Both the position numbers and the translations under genes were made by a program. Positions 20,859 to 31,973 of a stretch of 64,000 nucleotides of DNA are shown here, one piece after another (within the stretch, counting starts at the first letter, position 1; each line of letters starts with the position of its first letter). Source of the stretch: Astrothelium macrocarpum (Eukaryota; Ascomycota; Dothideomycetes; Trypetheliales; Trypetheliaceae); the NCBI GenBank assembly GCA_021030915.1, contig JAGEMR010000067.1, forward strand, positions 62,001 through 126,000, read 5' to 3'. The notes under the pieces were generated by a model. The model ran no database searches, was not told the DNA's origin, and was given only the letters and a program-made list of their open reading frames with translations.

Positions 20859-22502
20859 ATGACTCGTAATATCAATAACCTCAAAACGTTTTCATCTCTC
20901 AGTGTTAACTCTAGACCCCAAGCATCCGTGTCTCCACAGAGTATCACAACGAGCATGACTGAAGCTCAACCTGAAGATGCTGAGCCCGCTTCAATCACGA
21001 AACCTAAAGATGGATCGAAAACCTCTATTCCCTCCCGGGCGACTTCCAGCAATGCTTCAGACTATGCGCTTCCGTTCATGGACTTCCTCACTGATAACCC
21101 TACGGTGTTTCATGCAGTCTCTGCCCTCGCTTCTGACCTCCAAAATGCCGGATTCAAAAAACTGAATGAGAGGGATGACTGGAAGCTTACACAAGGTGGA
21201 AAATACTATGTCGAGCGTAATGGAAGCAGTGCAATTGCTTTCACGGTAGGGGAAGAGTGGGAGCCAGGTATGGGGGCGTGTGTGATTGCAGGGCATGTGG
21301 ATGCGCTCGCTGTAAAGCTGAAGCCCATCTCAAAGCTCCAACCAAAAGCCGGATATCTACAACTGGGTGTTGCTCCCTATGCAGGCGCCCTGAATAGCAC
21401 ATGGTGGGATCGAGATCTTGGAATTGGTGGTAGAGTACTGGTGAAGGACTCCTCTGGCAAGATTTCCACAAAGCTCGTGAAGCTGGATTACCCCATTGCC
21501 AGAGTTCCAACATTAGCACCACATTTTGGAGCAGCTGCTCAAGGTCCATTCAACCCAGAGACGCAGGCAGTACCTATCATTGGTCTTGACTCTGGCAGCA
21601 CCTACGACAACGAGCAGTCAAACCACAACCAGCCATCAATTCTTGGCGGCGAAGGCAGCTTTACTTCTACACAACCGGAACGCCTCGTCAAAGCCATCGC
21701 CGGCGAACTCAGCATCTCCGACTACAGCACCATCGTCAACTGGGAGCTCGAGCTATTCGACACCCAACCCGCTCAACTCGGCGGCCTCGACAAGGAATTC
21801 ATCTTCGCCGGCCGCCTCGACGACAAAGTGTGCTCCTGGGCCGCCATCCAAGCTCTCATCTCATCCTCATCCTCCAGCTCCTCTTCCGCCCCCACATCCG
21901 CCCCATCCTCCACCAAAACCCTCAAAGTCGTCGGCCTCTTCGACAGCGAAGAAATCGGCTCCCTCCTCCGCCAAGGCGCGCGCTCCAACTTCCTCCCCGA
22001 AACGCTATCCCGCATCAACGACTCGCTCCTCCCCTTCACCTCCACCACCCTCGGCACCGCCGTCTCCGCCACGGCGCGCACCCTCGCCAACTCCTTCCTG
22101 ATCTCCTCCGACGTCACCCACGCGCTCAACCCGAACTTCCTGCCCGCGTACCTCGCGGGCCACGCGCCGCGCCTCAACACGGGCATCGCCGTCTCTGCGG
22201 ACCCCAACGGGCACATGACGACGGACAGCGTGTCCACCGCGCTGCTGACGCGCATCGCGGAGAGGTGCGGCGCCACGCTGCAGGTCTTCCAGATCCGCAA
22301 CGATAGTCGCAGTGGGGGCACCGTCGGGCCGATGCTGAGCGCCGCGACGGGGATGCGTGGCGTCGATGCGGGCATTCCGCAGCTGAGTATGCATAGTGTG
22401 AGGGCGACGACGGGGAGGGATGATCCGGGGTTGGGGGTGAGGTTGTTTCAGGGCGCGTTGGATTGGTATGAGGTTGTGGATGGGGAGTTTAGGGAGGGCT
22501 GA
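20859..22502 (+). CDS. LAP4: Vacuolar aminopeptidase I (peptidase family M18)
   Basis: A single exon of 547 codons. M18 dizinc aminopeptidases remove N-terminal residues in the vacuole. Visible pieces are FMDFLTDNPTVFHAVSAL, the first zinc His in VIAGHVDALAVKLKPIS, WWDRDLGIGGRVLVKD, RLDDKVCSW with the bridging Asp, LFDSEEIGSLLRQGARSNFL with the catalytic Glu pair, SSDVTHALNPNF, and SMHSVRATTG with the last His. A 60-residue Ser/Pro/Thr-rich N-terminus could hold the vacuole-targeting propeptide; an alternative ATG at 20955 would shorten it. A Ser/Ala-rich insertion sits near residue 335. The 3' half switches from C-rich to G-rich codons. Confidence 0.92.
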   Translation: MTRNINNLKTFSSLSVNSRPQASVSPQSITTSMTEAQPEDAEPASITKPKDGSKTSIPSRATSSNASDYALPFMDFLTDNPTVFHAVSALASDLQNAGFKKLNERDDWKLTQGGKYYVERNGSSAIAFTVGEEWEPGMGACVIAGHVDALAVKLKPISKLQPKAGYLQLGVAPYAGALNSTWWDRDLGIGGRVLVKDSSGKISTKLVKLDYPIARVPTLAPHFGAAAQGPFNPETQAVPIIGLDSGSTYDNEQSNHNQPSILGGEGSFTSTQPERLVKAIAGELSISDYSTIVNWELELFDTQPAQLGGLDKEFIFAGRLDDKVCSWAAIQALISSSSSSSSSAPTSAPSSTKTLKVVGLFDSEEIGSLLRQGARSNFLPETLSRINDSLLPFTSTTLGTAVSATARTLANSFLISSDVTHALNPNFLPAYLAGHAPRLNTGIAVSADPNGHMTTDSVSTALLTRIAERCGATLQVFQIRNDSRSGGTVGPMLSAATGMRGVDAGIPQLSMHSVRATTGRDDPGLGVRLFQGALDWYEVVDGEFREG

Positions 22503-22724
22503 TGGGGCGTGGCGAGCGAGGAGGATTGGAGGGTGGTTGGGGTGGGAGAATGGAATTAACAGGGGTGGGGAAAGTTGGATTAATGGATTGGAGGGAATTG
22601 GTAGATTGAGTGGGGATAGATGGACGCGTAGACGGCAGTAGAAGAGGAGGGTTGGTCTTTGCATAGTTTATAGCTCTGCTGCTGGGATTCCAGACCAGCG
22701 GCGATGGTAGTCCAAGCAAATTAA

Positions 22725-23282
22725 CTACACTTTATATTCCTCACCGAATGATTTCCCATCAATCTCCTTGTATTTTAGACCCTTCAAGTCAATGTCATTG
22801 AATAGTCTTATCTGCGAGTAACACAGTCTGGTTAGCACACAGTATTCGACCTACGCTTACTAGAGTCAAAATTCCCTCGGGAAATTGGACACTCACATTC
22901 ATAGCAAGCTTGTCCATAAGCGATGGGAGTATGTTTGGGTCGATCATCACACTGCTTCCGCACACGCCGCAGAATGAATGTGGGTTCTTTTTACTCGCAA
23001 AGGTGTACTGCTTAAGTGTTTCTTCCCCCTGGGTAAAGATCACATCAGACTTGAGAGGATAGACCAATAGATATCTGTATTGCGCTAATCAGCGCTTCAA
23101 GGACAACCAAAGATCTATTTTCTGTGGCGAATGAGACCCTACCCATTCCTAATGCATATCGAGCAACTGCAACTGGTGACTTCATAGCCTTCCGATAGTG
23201 GAGGGCTGAGTTTCACTGTGTAGCGTACGGCTCCGCAGTGGCAGTTGCCAGTATAGGTTGCAGAAGTCTCATTCAAAGACAT
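22725..23282 (-). CDS. GFA/CENP-V-type zinc-binding protein
   Basis: Three exons, 23282-23143, 23074-22897 and 22811-22725, give 134 residues. The fold of glutathione-dependent formaldehyde-activating enzyme is shown by the cysteine pattern GNCHCGAVRYTV, TSCSCSICIRNGYLLVYP and FCGVCGSSVMIDPN. In proven members these Cys bind two zincs. Many fungal paralogues carry this domain with unknown substrate, so a formaldehyde role is not claimed. The C-terminus is short (LKGLKYKEIDGKSF). It is convergent with the aminopeptidase gene, 222 bp between stops. Confidence 0.86.
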
Positions 23283-24430
23283 GGTTGTAGGAATGCAAAA
23301 TTCTCAGAGAACAGAATGATATGAAATCGAAAGAGTAGATCAAATTTCTTTTCAGCTATTTGAGGAGCCTAGTATTTAAGAGAAAGAAGTCAGTGAACGC
23401 TGCTAGGGATACGATTGCTTAGAAATATTCGCTTCAGCTCTTGATGCTGTGACACTGATGAGCTTGTTTATACGAACCAAGTCCCGGCCCGTGTTTGGTG
23501 TAGGATTTTGTGGAGAGTGGAACTTTATGCTGGCCAACCATCTGCAGACGACCAAAGCTTCATGATTCAGGAACACTCAACTTAGCAAGATCTGCATTCG
23601 CCTACGCTGGATAATTGGTCGCAAAGAGGCGATGTAGGTTTGGCTGACTTGATGACTCAATGTAAACAGCCGATGGTCCGACGCCAATGTACCGCTTATC
23701 ATAATTTCGGAACGCGAGACGCTTCTCATTTGAGAATAGAATAGGCGGTGTGAGAGGTTCTGAAGCTCTTGTAGCTGGTGTGGAGAGCATGAGTTTGCTA
23801 ATACATGCTCTGTATCTACTATGTGCAGTTAGACTAGACATGCAGTCAGCTACCACGCAATTATTGAAGCCTACGGAGTTGTGTTCAAGATATTGAAATA
23901 TTCTTGACCTTTAAAAAAAAAAGTGGCGTTGAGCCACAGGCGTCGTGAGAAGCGAAAGGATTCATGCTTGGTCTAATCTGAGTCAATCCAATCCCCATTT
24001 GTGAAATCCTATGGTCACGTCGGTGACTGACAATCCTTAATTGCGGGAGCTGGCTGGCCAACATCGCATGATACCGCACTTTATCTTCGGACCACATGCA
24101 GCACATTAGGAATGCTTTCAAAATTGCAAGGGCAATTAGATCATTAGATTAAGTTTAACCAAAGACTTTCTAGCTGAGGTGGCCATCATATCGTTGTGAG
24201 AGTTGCTATCATTCTACACCATTAAAGCTAAAGCAGAATAGTTTCGTGAAGAAAATGCATAAGCCAAGCGCACATTGAGCATAATTGTGGAAGGTCGTGT
24301 TAATCTTGTCAAAATGCGCCATTTGAATTGGCAGCAAAAAGAGCCAGTCACTCATTTATCCACTTATTTCAAAATCTGGCTTGTATACCCCAACATTCCT
24401 TCATCCTGCTATCGCACCCAGCAATCAAGT
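23283..24430. other. Intergenic, about 1.1 kb
   Basis: Upstream of the GFA-type gene and downstream of the F-box-like gene, both on the minus strand. There is a short poly-A run near 23911. Reading frames at 23602-23856 and 23885-24121 (minus) look random. No mobile-element termini are seen. Confidence 0.4.
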
Positions 24431-25366
24431 CTATATGGTTACCGACGTGTTTGATGGGCTGCGCATGCGTTTCAAACATGGTTCGCCTTTTGTTCGACCC
24501 TCATTTCCGTAACCCCAAGTATGTATCTCTTGTAAGCCACCTTTTCTGTAGACTCGAATCTCAAACTCCAGATCAGAGTGGAAATTGAGTCTGTATTTTC
24601 TCAAAAGGCTGATTACGCTGTTTTCTTGAGGTTCTTGTTTGGACTCTATAGACTCTCCAGGCTTCCCAGCCCTTTGTTCCCAAGGAAATTGAGGGAAAGA
24701 AGACTCAAGCCAGCGCGGATCAGACCAATGCGGATATTCGCAAACAATGTCGCCATTGGCTGTCACACGACGAATAGCCAAAGACTTTGGTGATGGTCCC
24801 AACGACTTAGGGGAGAGGTGTTGAATCTCAATGCGTCGTAGCGCATGCCGGTTAGCGGGACCAATGGTCTGGAGGAAGCGATTGACTTTTATTAGATCCT
24901 CTGTGTCTTGGATAACCGAGAACTTGTAGGTCCCCATGACCACCTCAAGAATTTCACTACGTAATTTTCTGCATGTTGATGCAAGCTTGAGCTGTGCCCG
25001 AAGTGCCACCATGCTTTGCGCCGAGCCTGTATTCTTTCTGGAATCCAACGCCAATGTCCAGTCTGGTATCGTGAAAGGCTCAGAACATATTAGCATTCTC
25101 TCAATACCCTTATAATGTGCCGCATTGGGATGGCATTTGTCGAGTAGATACCAGCAAGGCTTAGTGAGAAAGTTGTATATGAGCCTTCTGATTTCGGGTG
25201 GAAGGTCAAGGAAGGATAGTTTCATTAAGGGTACATCTTGTTGAAGGGTGGGCGGCTTTTCATCTACCGCTTGGTTGAAGCTGGTGCGTTTGGGAAGTGA
25301 TTCTGTTGGGCCTGCAAGGAATCGCAAATGTAGGACATCTGAGATGGATCGCGAAAGGAGTGACAT
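24431..25366 (-). CDS. F-box-like / DUF7730-type fungal protein
   Basis: A single-exon model of 311 residues from the ATG at 25366; the open frame continues upstream without another ATG. Near residue 50 it has SFLDLPPEIRRLIYNFL, the leucine/proline F-box-like start seen in a large, expanded family of Pezizomycotina proteins, then a region with KLASTCRKLRSEILEVV typical of the same group. Such proteins may recruit substrates to SCF ubiquitin ligases, but function is unproven. The C-terminal 100 residues are Pro/Ser/Arg-rich. An upstream spliced exon cannot be excluded. Confidence 0.72.
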   Translation of the reverse strand: MSLLSRSISDVLHLRFLAGPTESLPKRTSFNQAVDEKPPTLQQDVPLMKLSFLDLPPEIRRLIYNFLTKPCWYLLDKCHPNAAHYKGIERMLICSEPFTIPDWTLALDSRKNTGSAQSMVALRAQLKLASTCRKLRSEILEVVMGTYKFSVIQDTEDLIKVNRFLQTIGPANRHALRRIEIQHLSPKSLGPSPKSLAIRRVTANGDIVCEYPHWSDPRWLESSFPQFPWEQRAGKPGESIESKQEPQENSVISLLRKYRLNFHSDLEFEIRVYRKGGLQEIHTWGYGNEGRTKGEPCLKRMRSPSNTSVTI

Positions 25367-26095
25367 CTCCTGGGGATGCGGATGTGAACAGGCTGTGCCG
25401 TAATTGGAAACGAGTGAATTCCTGGCAGATCGGAAAGTCAATAGATCTTGGCGAAATTTATTTGGAATGTAAAGGAATGATCGGAACAAGCGAACAGAGG
25501 AGAAAGGCTAGATAATGTACTGGTGTGAGCCGCAACGAACCAGGTGACTTTGATCCACGGTACGCTGCGAAACAACACGTGAAATAGATGAAAACCAATT
25601 ACAAAGTACCTCATATCTTTGAAAGAAAAGCACGAGCTGAGCAAACTAGCTCCAGCCTATCGAATTCTACTATTCTAGCTCCTTCTTTCGATCAAGACGT
25701 TCGTTGCTCAGCATGATTTGCCCAGACATTCAGCCTTGGGCGTATTCAAAGGAAGCTCCTGTACATGACCCCTGCAAGCATGATCATGATTGTTGGACAA
25801 ATTCCAAGGCTGAGCTGAACTCGCAATTCGAAAGTGGCGCAAACATGATGCAAATAAGCCATGGCCAGGGTATGCAGTTGAAGATAGAGCGTTAGGAGTG
25901 CCTCAAGAAAGGAGAGGTAGGTAAGGTACCTAATGTGTCTAAGACAAGGTCGGGAAGGCGAGCACGAGATGACGTCAGAGCAGATTTGCACATGTTTGGC
26001 TTTGTTTATAGCTCCAGAAATGGCTGAAGCTCGACAAGCTCCATGGGGCTACCTTCAACTTGTCATCTCCTCTCGTACGACTGAATTATGCAGAG
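25367..26095. other. Divergent intergenic region
   Basis: This lies between the minus-strand F-box-like gene and the plus-strand PhoD-type gene. It includes the palindrome-like GGTAGGTAAGGTACCTA near 25916-25932, similar to motifs at 28550-28585. No gene is supported. Confidence 0.4.
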
Positions 26096-28312
26096 ATGGC
26101 GTCAGTCACCGACATTCTGACTGTGACAAGCTCCACTTGCATACGCCTGTTAAGCTATGTGTTTCTAAGATGGGTCAGTAAAGCGCTTGCGGGGCTCTAG
26201 GCATGGGCTAACAATCTATAGATACCTGCCCATGTAAGTTCGCTTCTTGCATGATGAGCTACTTTAAAGACTGTGCCAAATCGCTATCATTGCCTGGTAT
26301 TCTTCAGAACGAGGCACATTATACGCGCTGATCCTATGATGGAAGAGAGCTTTGTTAAATCAAGATAACATGACACAAGCTTGGTTTTGCTGACGGATTC
26401 ATCTGCTCTTAGTACATCCCTCCCGCGGTATGGACGCTCCTTGCAATATACCTAGTCTCTTTTGGCATAAGCTTCGCTACAACTTCACCATACGAAGTTC
26501 TCGCCGATGAGCTCGACATAATCACAACTGAGACGGGGGATCCGGATGGCTTACCTGCAGAGGTTAAAGAGGGGTTGAAGGCAAATGGCAATCAAGAAAT
26601 GCCTTTGGAGGAGCTTGAAGAGGAAGGGCTCGAAGTGGAGGAGCTTGACGTTCAGGAGACCGTCGTGCTGGAAGAGAAAAGGCCACAAGCTTTCATGACA
26701 GTGACAAGCGGACTTCCAAGCCCTGGTTCAATGGTTTGGAGTGCCATAACCGTGGCTGTCAACCTTCTTCTTGTGGGAATGGTGACTGACTACGTCTACA
26801 ATGCTCCTTATCTTCACCAGGCCAATGACTTGTCTTTTGCTAGGCTGGGCTTCGTTTCCGACACAACCGCCAACATCCTTGTTCGTGAACCTCGTGGTAC
26901 TGAATTGCCCATCTGGATCTCCTACCGTAATGAAGATGACCATACAAGCCAGAATGCCGGCACCAGTATCGTAGACGATTCTTGGAAATCGGCTGGTAAA
27001 ATTAGTTGGCTCTCCGAAGACACCGACTATACGGCTCCCATCGTTTTGAAAGGTCTCAAGCCGGATACCAGATATAGATACGCCCTGTCGAACAACCACA
27101 CCGAATCTTTCACAACTGCTCCAAAGGCCGGCGAAATTTCCCGTCGTAATCACGGTAGTTTCGTTTTCTTCCATTCCAGTTGCATCAAACCTCACTTTCC
27201 CTACAGCCCGTTCTCTCATCCTCTCTCGATCCCTGGACTGCAGACTCTCGCCGTAGTCAAGGATGTCTTTCGGGCGCAGTTCATGCTCTTTCTAGGCGAT
27301 TTCATCTACATAGATGTTCCCCGACGTCTTGGCGACAATCCTGAGACCTATCGGCGTGAGTACCGCCAAGTCTATGCTTCTCCAGACTGGCCTGCTGCTT
27401 CTACAGGCCTTCCTTGGATTCATGTCCTGGATGACCACGAAATTGCGAACGATTGGGATAAAAATACATCCGCACCGTATCCAGCCGCAGTCGATCCCTG
27501 GCACCACTATCATACTAGTGTAAATCCGCCCGCAGTGCGGAGAGGTGCTACGTATTTTTCGTTTACACAGGGCCCGGCATCTTATTTCCTTCTCGATACG
27601 CGGCGATATCGCAGTCCTACGACGCTAGCAAATGCTACAGATCCAAGGAGAAGCATGCTTGGGCAGGAGCAACTTAACGACCTGCTTTATTGGCTGAAAT
27701 CCAGTCCGCCTGCAGGTGTACGCTGGAAATTTATCGTTTCAAGCGTACCCTTTACGCGAAATTGGCGCCTGAATAGTGCTGATACTTGGGCTGGGTACTT
27801 GGTTGAACGACAAAAGATCTTGGAGACAATTTGGGATGTCGGTGCAAGCACGCAGGGTGTGGGTGTTGTGATCCTGAGTGGTGATCGGCACGAATTTGCA
27901 GCTACAGAATTGGTCCCTCCAGAAGGTGGCAAGTGGCCAGTACAAGCGAGTGCAACAGAGTTCAGTTGCAGCCCGTTGAACATGTTTTGGTTGCCATGGA
28001 GAACCTATTGGGAATACCCGGTTGTTTTGAGCAAAAGTCCGGACGACTTAGTCCAAGGAGAGGATCGAATGATCAAGTATGTCACTCTCGTCCTCGTCAC
28101 ATCATAAGCGTTTGCTAACCTATCTTGCAAGGTATCATCCATGGGGAAACAGTAAATTCGGCGCAATCGAGCTATCAACTCCAGTAAAGAGCGATCAATC
28201 TGTTTTAAAGTATAGGCTTTTCGTCGATGGCAAAGTAACCTGGAGCTATCTTCTCCAATCGCCCTCAAAGGGAAGTGTCGTTGGTAGAGCCAAAGACGCG
28301 GTATGGGGTTGA
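26096..28312 (+). CDS. Membrane-anchored PhoD-type metallophosphatase
   Basis: Four exons, 26096-26173, 26222-26233, 26413-28076 and 28132-28312, give 644 residues. Exon 2 is a 12-nt microexon (ATACCTGCCCAT) that joins LLSYVFLRW to IPAH to YIPPAVW in frame. The N-terminus has hydrophobic spans (residues about 17-50 and around WSAITVAVNLLLVGMV), so the protein is probably in the endomembrane system or cell surface. PhoD metal-site motifs are present: FFHSSCIKPH, MLFLGDFIYID, HVLDDHEIANDWD and ILSGDRHEFAATE. The family hydrolyses phosphomono- and diesters using Fe/Ca centres; the substrate is unknown. The last intron has a GCTAAC branch site. Confidence 0.88.
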
Positions 28313-28996
28313 AGCATAGAATGATTAGGTGTCTTGGCGTCTAGTTTGGTATACCCTCTTATTCAACCATGAGCATGACTACGCATCTGGGCAGGTTTCT
28401 CGTTTCGGCGGATAGAGTCCTTCAATGGCGAGAATGCAATTTGCCGAATAGTTAAGCGTTATGATTGATGAACATTTCTTGTTTCAATTCTACACATTTC
28501 TATGGAGACCAGCAGGAACGGCTCAATCAAACGCAGGATCAAGTAAATAGGTACCTACCTTAGATCTTGGGACCTAGGTACGTCACCACTGCAGCTTTCA
28601 ACGATACATGCCCCACCATGCGGTGTTTGAAGCTTCGGCTAACCCATCTATCTTCCCCGCAACCGAACACACGGCAGCTCAGCAGCCAAAATGACTAAAA
28701 CTCGGGTTGCCCATGTATCAAGTCGTAGTCCTTATCATCAAAATGATTTGCTGGGCTATCTTCTTATCTAATGATTGGTCCCAAAGCCAACTTGCCGCAT
28801 GCAAGATGGTCCATCTACCAGACTGGGGTTGGAAGAGCTACCTACCTAGACGGTGCATGAACTCGATGCTTTTATAGCTTATCTGAAAAAGCCCCGCATG
28901 AGTATTCCCATATTTAGCGACAGCTTCCCCTGAGAGGATTTTTCAAATTCTCAAACTGGTTATCCTTTGACTATCATTCTTGAAATAAGCTGCATC
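28313..28996. promoter_or_regulatory. Upstream region of formamidase with ACCTA-type motifs
   Basis: Between two plus-strand genes. The motifs AGGTACCTACC, GACCTAGGTACG and CTACCTACCTAG recur at 28549-28580 and 28841-28851. They could be regulatory or simple microsatellite debris. No gene is supported. Confidence 0.4.
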
Positions 28997-30394
28997 ATGG
29001 GTAAACAGGAGATCAGATATGCCGCTAGGGTAGATACTAGCAAAGAGGCGTACGATCAGCCTCAGCTACACGTGCGTGTAAACCTAATCTGGTCAAACAA
29101 CCTCGCTGACTTTTATGCTAGAATCGTTGGCATCCAGACGGTACGTCAATCCAATCCCAACCCAACCCCCAGCACTCTCTCACTACCAACCACAGTCCCC
29201 TTCGCCGGCACCATCCAAAACAACGAAGTCGTCAAAATCGAATGCGTCGACTGGACCGGCGGACAAATCGGCAACAACGACAGCGCCGACGACGTGCAAA
29301 ACGTCGACCTGACACGCGTCCACTACCTCACGGGCCCCTTCGAAATCGAGACGGCCGAGCCCGGCGACGTGCTGCTCGTCGAGATCCAGGACGTGCAGCC
29401 TCTGCAAGACCAGCCGTGGGGCTTCACGGGCGTCTTCGCCAAGTCCAACGGCGGCGGCTTCCTCGACGAGGTGTACCCGCACGCGGCCAAAGCCATCTGG
29501 GACTTCGAGGGCATCTTCTGCTCGTCGCGCCATATCCCCGGCGTGCGCTTTGCGGGGCTCATCCACCCGGGCATCCTGGGTTGCGCGCCCTCCGCTGAGG
29601 TCCTCGCGGAGTGGAATCGTCGTGAGGGCGAGCTCATCTCGGCGTGTGAGCATCTGGGCAGGGCGGTCGCGCTGCCGCCTGAGCCGAAGAGCGTGCATGC
29701 CGGTAGTGCTGGGGCGGAGGTGAAGGAGAGGGTTGGACGGGAGGGGGCGAGGACGGTGCCGGGCAGGCCGGAGCATGGCGGGAATTGTGATATTAAGAAT
29801 TTGTCGAGGGGGAGTAAGGTGTATTTGCCGGTGCATGTGAAGGGGGCGAAGTTTAGTGTGGGAGATTTGCACTTTTCTCGTGAGTTGAGGATATCTTTAT
29901 CGACTGTGGATGAAGCTGACGAAGATGAAATAGAGGGCGATGGCGAGATTTCGTTCTGCGGTGCTATTGAGATGGCGGGTGTGATTACGATAAAATTTAC
30001 CGTGATGAAGAATGGCATGCAGGAGCTCGGTATGAAGTCGCCCATCTACATCCCTGGGCCAGTCGAGCCTCAATTCGGACCTGGCCGATACATTTACTTT
30101 GAAGGCTTCAGTGTCGATTCGGACGGAAAGCAACACTATTTGGACGCCACTGTGGCATATCGACAGACAAGCTTACGCTGCATCGAATACCTGCGGAGGT
30201 ACGGATACAGCGACTACCAGATCTATCTTTTATTGTCCTGTGCACCGGTTCAAGGTCATGTTGCGGGCATTGTTGATATCCCGAATGCTTGTACGACAAT
30301 GGGATTGCCAATGGACATTTTTGACTTTGACATCTCCCCTGGTGCGCCTGTGAAGAAGTTGGATCTCGGTAGCTGTGCTTTTGCTAGTAGTTAG
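28997..30394 (+). CDS. fmdS: Formamidase (acetamidase/formamidase family)
   Basis: Four exons, 28997-29071, 29122-29140 (19 nt), 29196-29879 and 29934-30394, give 412 residues, the usual length of fungal FmdS (about 411). It hydrolyses formamide to formate and ammonia in the cytosol, letting the fungus use formamide as nitrogen source. The small exon 2 restores LHNRWHPDVPFAGTI. Conserved blocks include IECVDWTGGQIGNNDSADD, PWGFTGVFAKSNGGGFLDE, RPEHGGNCDIKNLSRGSKV, FSQGDGEISFCGAIEM (formed across intron 3) and LLSCAPVQGHVAGIVDIPN. Codons turn from C-rich in exon 3's first half to G-rich in its second half. Confidence 0.95.
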   Translation: MGKQEIRYAARVDTSKEAYDQPQLHVRVNLIWSNNLADFYARIVGIQTVRQSNPNPTPSTLSLPTTVPFAGTIQNNEVVKIECVDWTGGQIGNNDSADDVQNVDLTRVHYLTGPFEIETAEPGDVLLVEIQDVQPLQDQPWGFTGVFAKSNGGGFLDEVYPHAAKAIWDFEGIFCSSRHIPGVRFAGLIHPGILGCAPSAEVLAEWNRREGELISACEHLGRAVALPPEPKSVHAGSAGAEVKERVGREGARTVPGRPEHGGNCDIKNLSRGSKVYLPVHVKGAKFSVGDLHFSRELRISLSTVDEADEDEIEGDGEISFCGAIEMAGVITIKFTVMKNGMQELGMKSPIYIPGPVEPQFGPGRYIYFEGFSVDSDGKQHYLDATVAYRQTSLRCIEYLRRYGYSDYQIYLLLSCAPVQGHVAGIVDIPNACTTMGLPMDIFDFDISPGAPVKKLDLGSCAFASS

Positions 30395-30624
30395 AGTGAG
30401 ATATGATTAGCGAGGAAGAAAGGCCCGGTCTCCATATCAACAACAATGTGTTGATGGATTTACGACATCCCAAGCATTCAACTTCATAAGAAAGTCTTCA
30501 AATCTGGGCAATCAGCAATATATACAATGCAAAAATTGAATGCTATATCTTGTAGCGGAGATTTTCCTGCCTGTAAATGCAAATCAGAATGCTTAATATT
30601 TTCTCCACCATACCACCTTGAGAC

Positions 30625-31258
30625 TTAATCGCAGCTCCCATCCTTCCAACCCGTCCGCCACCGTTCATTCCATCTCGCGCAATTGAACTGCTCCTTCCCC
30701 AGCTTGACATTGACCGCGTTATGCGCCTCACACATCCACTGTCCGAATTCCTCACGCGAGCTCACTCTCGGCGCGTTCCTCGGTTCGCTTATCCACTGCT
30801 GAAAGTCCTCGGCGCACACCCAGCACGGATAGAGTCGCGAGAAGCTCGAGAGAAACTGTCTCGCGTCTGTCTGCTGCGTGGGCGATGGTGTGGTGGGATA
30901 GGTCGCGGTCATTGAATGGAGGAGTGTCCACGCCGCTCGTCCAAGTCCTTCGACATCCGGAGGACAGTCAGCAGGGGGTTGGAGGGAAGATGACGTTGTA
31001 GAGCTCGTCGTGGAACTACTTGAGGTTGAGGGAGTTTGCTGCTTTGTCATCGCAGCCCACGATGCAAATGATGTGCACGAGCGACATCTGTTGCCAATCA
31101 GGTGATTAGCTTATTGTTTAAGCCTTGTAACTATTTGATCATGCTTACGGTTTCCCATCTGGACCCAAGACAACACCCTTGGGGAGCTTCTTGGGTGCGG
31201 TGTCATCTCCGGACGCCGTTTTATGGGATGGCTCAGCATCAAGCGGCTGTGGTGGCAT
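30625..31258 (-). CDS. ERV1: FAD-linked sulfhydryl oxidase Erv1
   Basis: Two exons, 31258-31149 and 31087-30625, give 190 residues. Erv1 sits in the mitochondrial intermembrane space and re-oxidises Mia40, passing electrons to cytochrome c. The shuttle motif KPCRSC is created across the intron. The Erv/ALR core has GRAAWTLLHSMTATYP, the active-site YPCWVC, then WMCEAHNAVNVKLGK with the FAD-binding HNxVN pattern, and ends WRTGWKDGSCD. A Ser/Thr/Pro linker separates shuttle and core, as in other fungal Erv1 proteins. An active-site form CWVC rather than the common CxWC variant is seen. Confidence 0.94.
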
Positions 31259-31973
31259 CCCTGTTTGGTGCTCTATCGCACAGAAGAACTGTAGAAGAAT
31301 AGGAAAAGGTGTCTGGCCAGGCATGACGCCATAGCGGCCGTGTGTTGATGAGAAATTTCTTACTGAGAACCGTGCCTCAAGATATTGGCTGTTCTTCGGC
31401 CGTAGCACCGACGCAGGGTTGGCAGGCTAGACTTCCACCCATCTTGAGCACGAATGAAATGTGCTGCCAAGGCATGACAGCATCAAATCACGGATAACTT
31501 TTATGGATTACTCAAGGACTTTCTATACGCCCAGCATCCGTAGTAGCAGCCAATGGTGACGGTACAACACCAGACTCAAAACGACGTTCAACATTTCACC
31601 GTTTACTCATCTGGCTGTGAATATGCGCTCATTCATCTTGTTTACAGCTCAGCTTTCAATGTTTCTCGTAAAATTCTCTCAGCTGTAGAAATTGTTGATA
31701 TTTGCAAGGATTGATTTCAATAGGAAATTTGGAATGTTCGCAGTAGCCTGATCATTAATCGCGCAAGAAAATGATTTCCTCCATTCAGTCCACCAATTTG
31801 GGCACGCAGATTGCAATATCCCTGCGCATAATCATTCGTGAGAATGAACTTAGTGACGATGAAATTGATGTCGCAAGAGATTCATCACTAATCGAGAATC
31901 AACTGCACGTTTATATTAAGGAAACGAGAGTCGCTGTCTAATCTGCTCATCATCTTTTCTGAAAAACAACAAA
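31259..31973. other. Divergent intergenic region
   Basis: Between ERV1 (minus) and the NmrA-like gene (plus). A weak TATA-like TTTATATTAAG lies at about 31910-31920, some 55 bp before the NmrA-like start. No gene is supported. Confidence 0.4.

Noticed and set aside
29183..30045. Long frames antisense to the formamidase gene
   Set aside because: Composition shadows of a GC-rich coding exon; the sense strand matches formamidase throughout.
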